DNA of 14,824 nt from Pseudomonadota bacterium (GTDB lineage Bacteria > Pseudomonadota > Alphaproteobacteria > UBA2966 > CAIVPW01). The stretch spans positions 1-14,824 of the forward strand of contig JAQBXG010000019.1 in the NCBI GenBank assembly GCA_027625125.1, in the 5' to 3' direction. Of the stretch, positions 8,439-14,539 are shown one piece after another. Position 1 is the first letter of the stretch. Each line of letters begins with the position of its first letter. Below the pieces are notes generated by a model. The model was not told the origin of the DNA, searched no databases, and saw only the letters and a list, made by a program, of their open reading frames with translations. The translations under genes and the position numbers were made by a program.

Positions 8439-8470
8439 TTGACAATCCGGAGGCCGGAACATAGCTATTC
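8439..8470 (+). promoter_or_regulatory. Putative metX-metW promoter
   Basis: A perfect TTGACA (-35) lies at 8439-8444. GCTATTC at 8464-8470 resembles the alphaproteobacterial -10 form (GCTANAWC); the classical TATAAT register matches only about 3/6. Transcription would start near 8476, leaving about 33 nt before the metX ATG, too short for a SAM riboswitch. A CCGG-AGG-CCGG hairpin sits between the boxes. Confidence 0.5.
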
Positions 8471-8509
8471 TCGCCTGCGGCGCCACCGGAACCGGGGCCT
8501 GCCCCAAGC

Positions 8510-9670
8510 ATGGACCAGCCGATCGAGACCCACGAACACAACCGTGAGGGCTTCACTGTCACCCTTGGCAAAGAAAGCCCGCTGAAACTCGACTGCGGCG
8601 TCGAGTTGGGTCCGTTCACGGTCGCCTACCAGACCTACGGCACCCTCAACGCAGAGCGCAACAACACGGTACTGGTCTGCCACGCGCTCAGCGGCGACCA
8701 GTTCGTCGCCTCGACACATCCGCTGACCGGCAAACCGGGATGGTGGCATATCCTCGTCGGTCCGGGACGTCCGCTCGATCCCGACCGCTACTTCATCGTC
8801 TGCGCCAATGTTCTCGGCGGCTGCATGGGAACGGTCGGACCGGCGAGCAAGGACCCGAATACCGGCCATCCCTACGGCCTTTCGTTTCCGGTAATCACCA
8901 TCGCCGACATGGTGCGGGCGCAGGCGATGCTGATCGATCATCTCGGTATCGAAAAACTGTTCTGCGTCATCGGCGGATCGATGGGTGGAATGCAGGTTTT
9001 GCAGTGGGCGTCGATGTATCCCGATCGCGTCTACACGGCGGTGCCGGTCGGCACCGCCGCGCGCCACTCCGCACAGAACATCGCTTTCCACGAAGTCGGG
9101 CGCCAGGCGATCATGGCCGACCCGGAATGGCGTGGTGGTCAGTACTATCTGCACGGCACGACACCGCGCGCCGGACTCGCGGTGGCGCGCATGGCTGCGC
9201 ACATCACATATTTGTCCGAAGCGGCGCTGCGCCGCAAATTCGGTCGCAAGCTCCAGGACCGCAAGGAAGTCACCTACGGCTTTGATGCGGACTTTCAGGT
9301 CGAAAGCTATCTGCGCCACCAGGGCATCACATTTGTTGAACGCTTCGACCCGAACTCGTACCTCTACATCACGCGGGCGATGGACTACTTCGACATGGCC
9401 GCCGAACACGGCGGCGTACTGGCGAAATCGTTCAAGGGCACAGCGGTGCGCTTCTGCCTGGTTTCCTTTTCCAGCGACTGGCTGTTTCCGACCAACGAAA
9501 TGCGCGAGATCGTCCACGCGCTGAACGCGGTTGCCGCAGACGTCAGTTTCGTCGAAATTGAAACCGACAAGGGCCACGACGCTTTTCTGCTCGACGAGCC
9601 AGAGCTGCACATGACGCTCGGCGGATTTCTGTCCGCCGCCGCAGAGCGCGCGGGAATCGGAAGCCCGTGA
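8510..9670 (+). CDS. metX: Homoserine O-acyltransferase MetX
   Basis: MetX is an alpha/beta-hydrolase-fold enzyme that acylates homoserine, using acetyl-CoA or in some lineages succinyl-CoA, in the first committed step of methionine synthesis. The 386-residue protein has the oxyanion segment VCHALSGDQF (56-65), GGCMGTVGPASKDP (103-116), the nucleophile elbow GGSMGG with S157, the acid D323 in SSDWLFP and the base H356 in KGHDAFL. The catalytic triad is complete. The start ATG at 8510 follows a short GGGG/CCCC hairpin (8494-8505) and has no strong Shine-Dalgarno. The stop overlaps the metW start (GTGA, 9667-9670). The acyl donor cannot be decided from motifs alone; pairing with metW is common to both types. 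Confidence 0.94.
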   Translation: MDQPIETHEHNREGFTVTLGKESPLKLDCGVELGPFTVAYQTYGTLNAERNNTVLVCHALSGDQFVASTHPLTGKPGWWHILVGPGRPLDPDRYFIVCANVLGGCMGTVGPASKDPNTGHPYGLSFPVITIADMVRAQAMLIDHLGIEKLFCVIGGSMGGMQVLQWASMYPDRVYTAVPVGTAARHSAQNIAFHEVGRQAIMADPEWRGGQYYLHGTTPRAGLAVARMAAHITYLSEAALRRKFGRKLQDRKEVTYGFDADFQVESYLRHQGITFVERFDPNSYLYITRAMDYFDMAAEHGGVLAKSFKGTAVRFCLVSFSSDWLFPTNEMREIVHALNAVAADVSFVEIETDKGHDAFLLDEPELHMTLGGFLSAAAERAGIGSP

Positions 9671-10329
9671 CCGGGGCGGCGCGCTCCCCGGCACACGGCA
9701 TCGAGGTGCAACAGACCGGCTTTCGTGTCGATCTCCGTCTGATCGCCGACATGATTGCGCCCGGCGCACGGGTTCTTGACGTGGGTTGCGGCGACGGCCA
9801 GTTGCTCCAACACCTGACCCGAAACCGGGACGTCACGGGGCGGGGCATCGAACTCAGCCAGGCCGGCGTCAACGCCTGCGTCGGCCGCGGCCTTTCGGTC
9901 GTACAGGGGGATGCCGACACCGACCTCCGCGACTACCCGACCCAGGCCTTCGACTATGTTGTACTCAGCCAGACGCTGCAGGCGACCCGCCGCCCCCGCC
10001 AGGTCATCACGGAACTGGTGCGAATCGGCCGCCACGCTATCATCTCGTTCCCGAACTTCGGCTACTGGCGGGTCCGCATGTCGCTGCTGACCCAGGGCCG
10101 CATGCCCCGCACGCCGTCGCTGACCCACAAGTGGCACGACACCCCCAACATCCACCTCTGCACGATTCTCGACTTCACCGAGCTATGCCGCGACCTCGGG
10201 GTGCGCATCGACCGCCATGTGCCGATCAATAGCCGCGGCCGCGTCGCGCCGTTGCTGGCCTCGAACCGCCTTGCCAACCTGTTCGGCGAACAGGCGGTGT
10301 TCCAGCTCAGCCGCCGGACGGATTCCTAG
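9667..10329 (+). CDS. metW: Methionine biosynthesis protein MetW
   Basis: MetW is a small class I SAM-binding methyltransferase-fold protein found next to metX and thought to support or activate MetX; its own methyl transfer reaction is not established. The 220-residue product starts with GTG at 9667 inside the metX stop. It carries the SAM motif RVLDVGCGDGQLL (35-47), then GIELSQAGVNACV, VVQGDADTDLRDYP and FDYVVLSQTLQATRRP. The family-specific ISFPNFGYWRVRMSLLTQGR and the NIHLCTILDF segment make the MetW call specific. It is coupled to metX, and its TAG (10327-10329) overlaps the stop of the convergent methyltransferase in a shared CTAG. Confidence 0.93.
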   Translation: MTGAARSPAHGIEVQQTGFRVDLRLIADMIAPGARVLDVGCGDGQLLQHLTRNRDVTGRGIELSQAGVNACVGRGLSVVQGDADTDLRDYPTQAFDYVVLSQTLQATRRPRQVITELVRIGRHAIISFPNFGYWRVRMSLLTQGRMPRTPSLTHKWHDTPNIHLCTILDFTELCRDLGVRIDRHVPINSRGRVAPLLASNRLANLFGEQAVFQLSRRTDS

Positions 10330-11045
10330 TCCAGCGACGGCAGCACCGCCGTCGCCCGCTTTCGCGCCGGCGCCGGTGACAGCGCCGAGGTGGCGTAGAT
10401 TTGCTTGCACGCCTCGGCGACCAGCACGCCGCCGACCCGGAGCCCGTGCCCGCCCAGCCGCTCGAACGCCGGCGCGGCGCGCAGCAGCCACCGCGATCGC
10501 AGTGGCGGCGTGTACAGACAGTCCCGCACCCCCAGCGGCGTGAACAGGTTTTCCCGCAACAGCCGCGAAAGCTGCGACGCCGCATACGGATGGCCGTGTC
10601 CGAACGGCGTATGCTCCAGTCGGGCCCAAAGCCCACTTCGATTCGGCACGACCGCCAGGATGCGGCCGCTCGGCCGCACCACGCGCCAGACCTCGCGCAG
10701 GAAATGCCGTACCTGCTCGGAGTGCTCCAACCAGTGGAAGATCAGCACACGGTCGATCGAATCGTCCGCCAGCGGCAGCTTGTCGTCCTCGGACAACGCA
10801 ACCCGATTGGGCTGCGGGGCCGCCGGCCAGCGTGAAACGCCCTGCGACGCGGGCATCACGGCGACGACGCGCTCCGCCTCGCCGACATAGGGCCGCAGAT
10901 ACGGTGTCGGATAGCCGATCCCCAGCACCGCCAGGCCCCGCACGTCGGGCCAGGCCTCGCGGAGCTGGCGCGACACGTACCGCCGGGCGACTTGCCCCGG
11001 CGGGGAGTCATAGAACTCCCGAAACTCTACGATTTCATGTCGCAT
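10326..11045 (-). CDS. Class I SAM-dependent methyltransferase domain protein
   Basis: A 239-residue protein with a Methyltransf_11-like core. The post-motif LPLADDSIDRVLIFHWLEH (about 90-108), followed by LREVWRVVRPSGRILAVVPNR, is the typical second half of a small-molecule methyltransferase. The glycine motif is unusual: LGIGYPTPYLRPY (about 41-53), where the expected pattern is D-x-G-x-G-x-G. Start ATG at 11045 is preceded by AGGGG 4 nt away. It is divergent from gloB and convergent with metW. I recall this gene beside gloB in other Rhodospirillales, but know no substrate. SAM binding is inferred from the fold and should not be taken as proven given the altered motif I. Confidence 0.75.
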   Translation of the reverse strand: MRHEIVEFREFYDSPPGQVARRYVSRQLREAWPDVRGLAVLGIGYPTPYLRPYVGEAERVVAVMPASQGVSRWPAAPQPNRVALSEDDKLPLADDSIDRVLIFHWLEHSEQVRHFLREVWRVVRPSGRILAVVPNRSGLWARLEHTPFGHGHPYAASQLSRLLRENLFTPLGVRDCLYTPPLRSRWLLRAAPAFERLGGHGLRVGGVLVAEACKQIYATSALSPAPARKRATAVLPSLD

Positions 11046-11184
11046 CGGCCCCTCAGCCTAGCACGGTGGCGAACCCAGATGCCGACGCTGCTCTGGTCCA
11101 TGGTCTGCGGCGGGTCCGGCTGTGGACTTGCCGCCGCCGGTTGCCATACAACGGAGGCGAACATTTGCCGCGGAACCGCACAAT

Positions 11185-11955
11185 ATGGCGCGAGTCGAAA
11201 TCAAGGTCGTCAAGGTCCTCAGGGACAACTACGTCTATCTGCTCAACCATCGCGCAACCGGCGTTGCGGCCGTCATCGATGCCGGCATTGCCGGGCCGAT
11301 CATCGCCGCCCTCGACGAGTTGAACTGGCGTCCGCGGATGCTGCTGTGCACCCATCACCACGCCGACCAGATCGGCGGCAACCTCGACATGAAACGCGCT
11401 TACCAGTGCGAAATCTACGGCCCGGGCGACGAGGCTTCGCGGATTCCCGGAATCACCAAGGAGGTTCGCGACGGCGACAAGGTGACGCTGGGCAGCGCCT
11501 GGGGCGAAGTCATCGCGATGCCGGGCCATACCGCGGGCAGCGTCGGTTACTGGTTCGAAGAAAACAAGGCGCTGTTCTGCGGCGACATCCTCTACCCCCT
11601 CGGCTGCGGCCGCATCCTCGAAGGAACGCCCGAGAAAATGTGGGCGACCCTGCAGCGAATCCGGGCGATGCCGAAAGACACCCAGTTGTACTGCGCCCAT
11701 TCGTATATCGACCGCCACGCAAAGTTTGCCCGCGCCCTCAACCGCAACAACGACGCGCTGGGGGAATACGCGCGCAACCTGCGCGGCCTCGCCGGCCAGG
11801 GCAAGGATGGCGTGCCGTTCCTGCTCGCCGACGAAATCGCCTTCAATCCGTTCCTGCGGGTGGACGATCCCGTCTTCCAGGCCCAGATCGGCATGGAGGG
11901 TTCCGAACCCGTCGAGGTACTGGTGGAACTCCGCAAACACTTCGAATCCCGCTGA
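11185..11955 (+). CDS. gloB: Hydroxyacylglutathione hydrolase (glyoxalase II), metal-ligand variant
   Basis: GloB hydrolyses S-D-lactoylglutathione to lactate and glutathione, the second step of methylglyoxal detoxification. From the ATG at 11185 it is 256 residues, the standard length; an upstream in-frame GTG at 11122 adds unconserved residues. Family landmarks are DNYVYLL (14-20), the metal motif CTHHHADQIGGN (55-66), MPGHTAGSVGYW, LFCGDILYPLGCGRILEGTP, YCAHSYIDRHAKFA and NPFLR near the end. In the canonical THxHxDH motif the last histidine is a zinc-2 ligand; here it is glutamine (Q62). The other ligands (H57, H59, D61, and the His, Asp and His of the later motifs) are kept. Activity or metal content may differ. 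Its 3' end abuts and overlaps the minus-strand flagellin frame. Confidence 0.9.
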   Translation: MARVEIKVVKVLRDNYVYLLNHRATGVAAVIDAGIAGPIIAALDELNWRPRMLLCTHHHADQIGGNLDMKRAYQCEIYGPGDEASRIPGITKEVRDGDKVTLGSAWGEVIAMPGHTAGSVGYWFEENKALFCGDILYPLGCGRILEGTPEKMWATLQRIRAMPKDTQLYCAHSYIDRHAKFARALNRNNDALGEYARNLRGLAGQGKDGVPFLLADEIAFNPFLRVDDPVFQAQIGMEGSEPVEVLVELRKHFESR

Positions 11956-12744
11956 ACCAGCGCCGTTGGCGATCGACAACGCCTGAATCCCCAATTGTTC
12001 CTTGATCTGCAACGCCTCGATCAACGCGGTTTCCTCCGCCAGGTCGGCGTCGACCAGCGAACCGACCCCTTCCTTCAGCACATCGATCAGCTTGCCGGTG
12101 AACTCCTGCTGAATGTCGATGCGCTTCGCGGCGGTGCCCAGCGAAGTCAGCGCCGTCGATACCGTGACAATCGCCTGGCTGACCGCCGTCACCGCGGTTC
12201 CGGCCTGGCTTGCGGTGATCAACGAGGCGGTATGGATCACCAGCGTCGTCGAATCGATCGGATGCGCGGATACCGTGATGACGCTGCCCTCGACGCTGGA
12301 CAGCACGTTGTGCGCGGTCGCGCCGGCCTCAATCAGGTTCTTGCTGTTGAAGTCGGCGGTGCCGACGATGGTGACGATCTGCGAGCGCAACGCGGTGAAC
12401 TCCTCGTGCAGCGTCGATTGCGTCGCGGCGTCGAGTCCGCTCTGGCTTGCCTGCACGGCCTTTGCCTTCATCTCGGTCAGCAGATCCGACACCTCGGTCG
12501 CACCGTCGATTGCGACATCGACGGTCGCCGCGCCCAGCGACAGCGCCGTCTTGACGGCGGTGATGCCGGCGATTTCGCCGCGCAGATTCTGCGCAATCGC
12601 GAACGCCGCCGGATCGTCCTGCGGTCCGTTGACCTTCAGGCCGGTGGTGACGCGCAGTTGCGAGACCCGCAATTCCGACGAGGTCTTGGCAAGCGCCTGC
12701 AATGCCAGCAGCTGGCCCGGATTGGTGTTGATTGAGATGACCAT
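11956..12744 (-). CDS. Short flagellin, 3' end without own stop
   Basis: Flagellin is the filament subunit of the flagellum. From ATG at 12744 (GAGAG at 12749-12753 as ribosome site) the frame gives a D0/D1 N-terminus MVISINTNPGQLLALQAL, TTGLKVNGPQDDPAAFAIAQ (33-52), and a C-terminal D1/D0 helix ending DADLAEETALIEALQIKEQL (232-251) and GIQALSIAN (252-260). With almost no variable domain it is of the small alphaproteobacterial type (about 270 residues). Flagellins should finish about 12 residues later with a segment like APQTLLSLF and a stop. Instead codon 264 is the reverse complement of the gloB TGA and the frame stays open to 11053, giving 563 codons. I end the feature at the last base before gloB. 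The gene may be truncated or fused by a deletion. No other flagellar gene is in view. Confidence 0.75.
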
Positions 12745-12808
12745 GACGGTCTCTCAAATCCCCTCAATCAGTATGGAAGCGTTTTGCTTGTCACCTCGAC
12801 GGGGGCCT

Positions 12809-12868
12809 GCGGATTTTTCCGCGGCGTCTTCGCCCCGCCGCCGACAACCTTCCCCGACATTTTTCGGG
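12809..12868 (-). promoter_or_regulatory. Twin hairpins in the flagellin leader
   Basis: Two short perfect hairpins lie upstream of the flagellin start. On the minus strand they are GCGGA-AAAA-TCCGC (12822-12809) and CCCGA-AAAATG-TCGGG (12868-12853). Both have A-rich loops. Neither is followed by a T-tract, so they do not look like terminators. They could be sites for translation control of flagellin mRNA. This is an inference. Confidence 0.3.
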
Positions 12869-12943
12869 TGGAGCCGGTTGGTTAATTAAAGGTTACCGCC
12901 AAACCGGGGGCATCGCAAGCACCGGCGAGGGCCTTTGGGGGCC

Positions 12944-13204
12944 TCAGCCGAATCGCAGCTTGGCGGCCAGCACCGCACCGGCCAGCGCCAATGTGACCAG
13001 ATTGGCGACGATCAGCGGCCCGTCGCCGATCACCAGCCCGTAGACCAGCCACAGCGCGATTCCCGCCACCATCACCAGAAACATGACCAGCGACACGTCG
13101 CCGGTCCGGCGCGTCGTCCAGGCTTTCAGCGCCTGGGGCAGGAATGATGCGGTTGTCAGCACGCCGGCGGAAATGCCGATCCAGACTTCGAGGCCGCTGC
13201 CCAT
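12944..13204 (-). CDS. SemiSWEET / PQ-loop family transporter
   Basis: The 86-residue product has three predicted membrane helices (about 8-24, 39-59 and 64-82), the architecture of a bacterial SemiSWEET that dimerises to form a sugar facilitator. The first helix carries the PQ-loop motif SFLPQALKAWTTRRTGDVSL (20-39), matching the FLPQ...ST-x-D-x-SL pattern, and the second contains ALWLVYGL, another conserved SemiSWEET segment. The start ATG at 13204 is preceded by GGAAGGA 7 nt upstream; a longer frame to 13552 runs through the tRNA gene and is not credible. It lies upstream of flagellin on the same strand, separated by 197 nt. The transported substrate is unknown. Confidence 0.85.
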   Translation of the reverse strand: MGSGLEVWIGISAGVLTTASFLPQALKAWTTRRTGDVSLVMFLVMVAGIALWLVYGLVIGDGPLIVANLVTLALAGAVLAAKLRFG

Positions 13205-13319
13205 CGCCGATTCCTTCCACATTCGCCGCCCCTGCCGCGGGCCGCGGTGCCGTAGCGCAGGTTCGCGGCGGCGACAAGAGCCGTCCGCCCTGTACAGGTC
13301 CGCCAGGTGCCTGTCCGCC

Positions 13320-13348
13320 TTGCCGCGGGGGCCACGGCTGGCTAGGCT
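13320..13348 (+). promoter_or_regulatory. Putative promoter of the tRNA-Ser gene
   Basis: TTGCCG (13320-13325) and TAGGCT (13343-13348) are separated by 17 bp and place the transcription start near 13355, just before the tRNA at 13362. The stretch after the -10 box is very GC-rich, as is usual for stringently controlled stable-RNA promoters. The hexamers match 4/6 and 3/6. Confidence 0.4.
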
Positions 13349-13361
13349 CCGCGCCGCGAGC

Positions 13362-13451
13362 GGAGGGGTGCCAGAGTGGCCGATCGGGGCGGTCTCGAAA
13401 ACCGTTGTGCGCGCGAGCGTACCGTGGGTTCGAATCCCACCCCCTCCGCCA
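13362..13451 (+). tRNA. tRNA-Ser (anticodon CGA), CCA encoded
   Basis: A full class II tRNA cloverleaf can be folded. The acceptor arms are GGAGGGG (13362-13368) and CCCCTCC (13441-13447), followed by discriminator G and encoded CCA (13449-13451). The anticodon stem GCGGT/ACCGT encloses the loop CTCGAAA (13394-13400), so the anticodon is CGA (13396-13398), reading UCG. A long variable arm containing GTGCGCGCGAGCGTAC follows, diagnostic of serine tRNA. The T arm GTGGG-TTCGAAT-CCCAC lies at 13424-13440. It marks the edge of the lower-GC region to its right, a typical position for an integrated island. Confidence 0.95.
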
Positions 13452-13512
13452 ACTTCTATCGCGACAACGCTCTCCGCCTCCGGGCGGCACCGACGAAAAC
13501 CCCAGTATCCGC

Positions 13513-13550
13513 GCGGTTCACGCACCAAAGCTGTTGACCGAGTGAACCGC
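13513..13550. repeat. Perfect 9-bp inverted repeat, 20-nt spacer
   Basis: GCGGTTCAC (13513-13521) and GTGAACCGC (13542-13550) are exact reverse complements around a 20-nt spacer that contains one of the two CCAAAGCT copies. There is no T-tract after it, so a standard intrinsic terminator is unlikely. It sits about 60 nt after the tRNA 3' end, at the change in base composition. It could be a recombinase arm site, a regulator site, or a stable mRNA 3' structure. Confidence 0.6.
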
Positions 13551-13681
13551 ACCTGGGCCCGAATTCGTCTCTCTCCGGCCCGTATTCTCCAAAGCTCCTG
13601 ACTTCGGCAAAACAGTACGGCTTTTTAAGCGTCTGATTTGCCAGCGTTATTCGGCGTTGGAATTTCGGGCATTTCGAATCT

Positions 13682-13698
13682 CTCTCGGGGTGCGAGAG
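13682..13698 (-). terminator. Hairpin downstream of drmC, possible weak terminator
   Basis: CTCTCG-GGGTG-CGAGAG (plus strand) is a perfect 6-bp stem with a 5-nt loop, starting about 40 nt after the drmC stop on the minus strand. No U-run follows in either direction, so it is at best a processing-protective or weak terminator structure. Confidence 0.3.
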
Positions 13699-13737
13699 TT
13701 ACCAGGATCGAATGCGCGGCGTTGAAAGTAGTATGGG

Positions 13738-14535
13738 TTAGTGGTCCCCATACAATCGGCTCAGCGTTCCGGCGGCAATCAGAGAGTCGAAATATCCTTT
13801 CACGGTCGTCAAAAACTCTGTGTTTTTTACCAGTAGGCCGACCTCAAAATTGCGCGTGAACGCGTCGTCGGTGAGGTTCGCACTGGAAACCAGAGCCAAA
13901 TCATCGACTATTGCGACCTTGGCGTGGAGCTTTCCCGGCCGGCCCGCCTGGTTACGTTCCCGCTTCTCGACGGGCCACTGATAGATCTCAGAGGCTTGGA
14001 TTAGCGCCGCGGGGAAGGCCCTCAACGCATCGTAGCTAAGCTGCCCTTCTGAGGATTCTTCAAACTCAAGAATCAATCGAATTTTTACACCCGTCCGGGC
14101 AGCTTTCCAGAGATCTCCGGTCAGTCGTTCGATCTTCGCTGCGGCGAAGGTTACCATCAGGATTTCGCGCTTTGCGCTGGCTATAAGGTCGTAGAGGGCC
14201 TGATCTATGCGCCGGGCCGGCAACTGGTTTGCAGGCGCGGGACCAGACCAAAGCAGTTCGATGTGTTGCTGCGCTCGTAAGCGGTGGTAAGAAATCGACG
14301 TAGTTTGAAGGGTCCAGCTCAGGGCCTCCCACGACATCTGACCGGATGCTAATCGAACGGCGGCGGCCATCAGGAAGGAAGCGTCTGCGTTGGCTGTGAC
14401 CGGCAATTGTCGGAGAACATATTCTGAATTGGCAGTAGCAGGAAGGCTGCGCAGAGCTTCGCATGCAGAAGTCAGCCACCCTATTGGGGCCTCTCGGACC
14501 AGACTCTCAACAGCGGCAGGGAATTCGTCGGACAT
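13738..14535 (-). CDS. drmC: DISARM phospholipase D-like protein DrmC
   Basis: The 265-residue protein has a helical N-terminal half and a C-terminal phospholipase-D/nuclease-like domain. The catalytic HxKx4D motif is KLHAKVAIVDD with H204, K206 and D211, followed by LVSSANLTDDAFTRNFEVGLLV (215-236), the second strand of the fold. Only one HKD motif is present, so an active site would need a dimer, as in other single-HKD nucleases. Before it lies the conserved LYDLIASAKREILMVTF (114-130). Size, layout and position directly after a DUF1998 C-terminus identify it as DrmC of DISARM anti-phage systems, where it is an accessory component. It starts 4 nt after the drmB stop with no ribosome site, so coupling is likely. 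GC is about 10 points below the chromosome to the left, which suggests transfer. Confidence 0.8.
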   Translation of the reverse strand: MSDEFPAAVESLVREAPIGWLTSACEALRSLPATANSEYVLRQLPVTANADASFLMAAAVRLASGQMSWEALSWTLQTTSISYHRLRAQQHIELLWSGPAPANQLPARRIDQALYDLIASAKREILMVTFAAAKIERLTGDLWKAARTGVKIRLILEFEESSEGQLSYDALRAFPAALIQASEIYQWPVEKRERNQAGRPGKLHAKVAIVDDLALVSSANLTDDAFTRNFEVGLLVKNTEFLTTVKGYFDSLIAAGTLSRLYGDH

Positions 14536-14539
14536 AATG

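Larger units (their letters stand above)
13452..13737. other. Non-coding junction between tRNA-Ser and the defence genes
   Basis: No credible gene lies here. GC content falls along this stretch. It contains a small CCGCC-TCCG-GGCGG hairpin (13474-13487) soon after the tRNA without a T-tract, the 9-bp inverted repeat at 13513-13550, a repeated CCAAAGCT (13525-13532 and 13589-13596, each followed by TGAC two bases later), and a hairpin near the drmC stop (13682-13698). No integrase fragment and no long second copy of the tRNA 3' end is visible. Confidence 0.6.

Noticed and set aside
8399..8509. SAM-II (metA-type) riboswitch before metX
   Set aside because: No match to the conserved core pattern could be seen, and the likely promoter leaves too short a leader.
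11053..12744. A 563-codon minus-strand frame beginning with flagellin
   Set aside because: Residues after about 263 are the mirror-register antisense of gloB, kept open by codon bias. They show no flagellin or other recognisable domain.
12760..12900. Sigma-54 or sigma-28 flagellar promoter before flagellin
   Set aside because: A GG-N9-GC pattern exists only on the wrong strand and with wrong spacing. No TAAA/GCCGATAA pair was found.
13673..13680. TTCGAATC repeat of the tRNA T-arm (13429-13436) as an attachment-site copy
   Set aside because: Only 8 nt match and the flanks diverge at once; this is expected by chance.
13638..13859. Plus-strand 73-codon frame right of the tRNA
   Set aside because: It overlaps the drmC 3' end, has no ribosome site or recognisable motif, and starts with a rare TTG.
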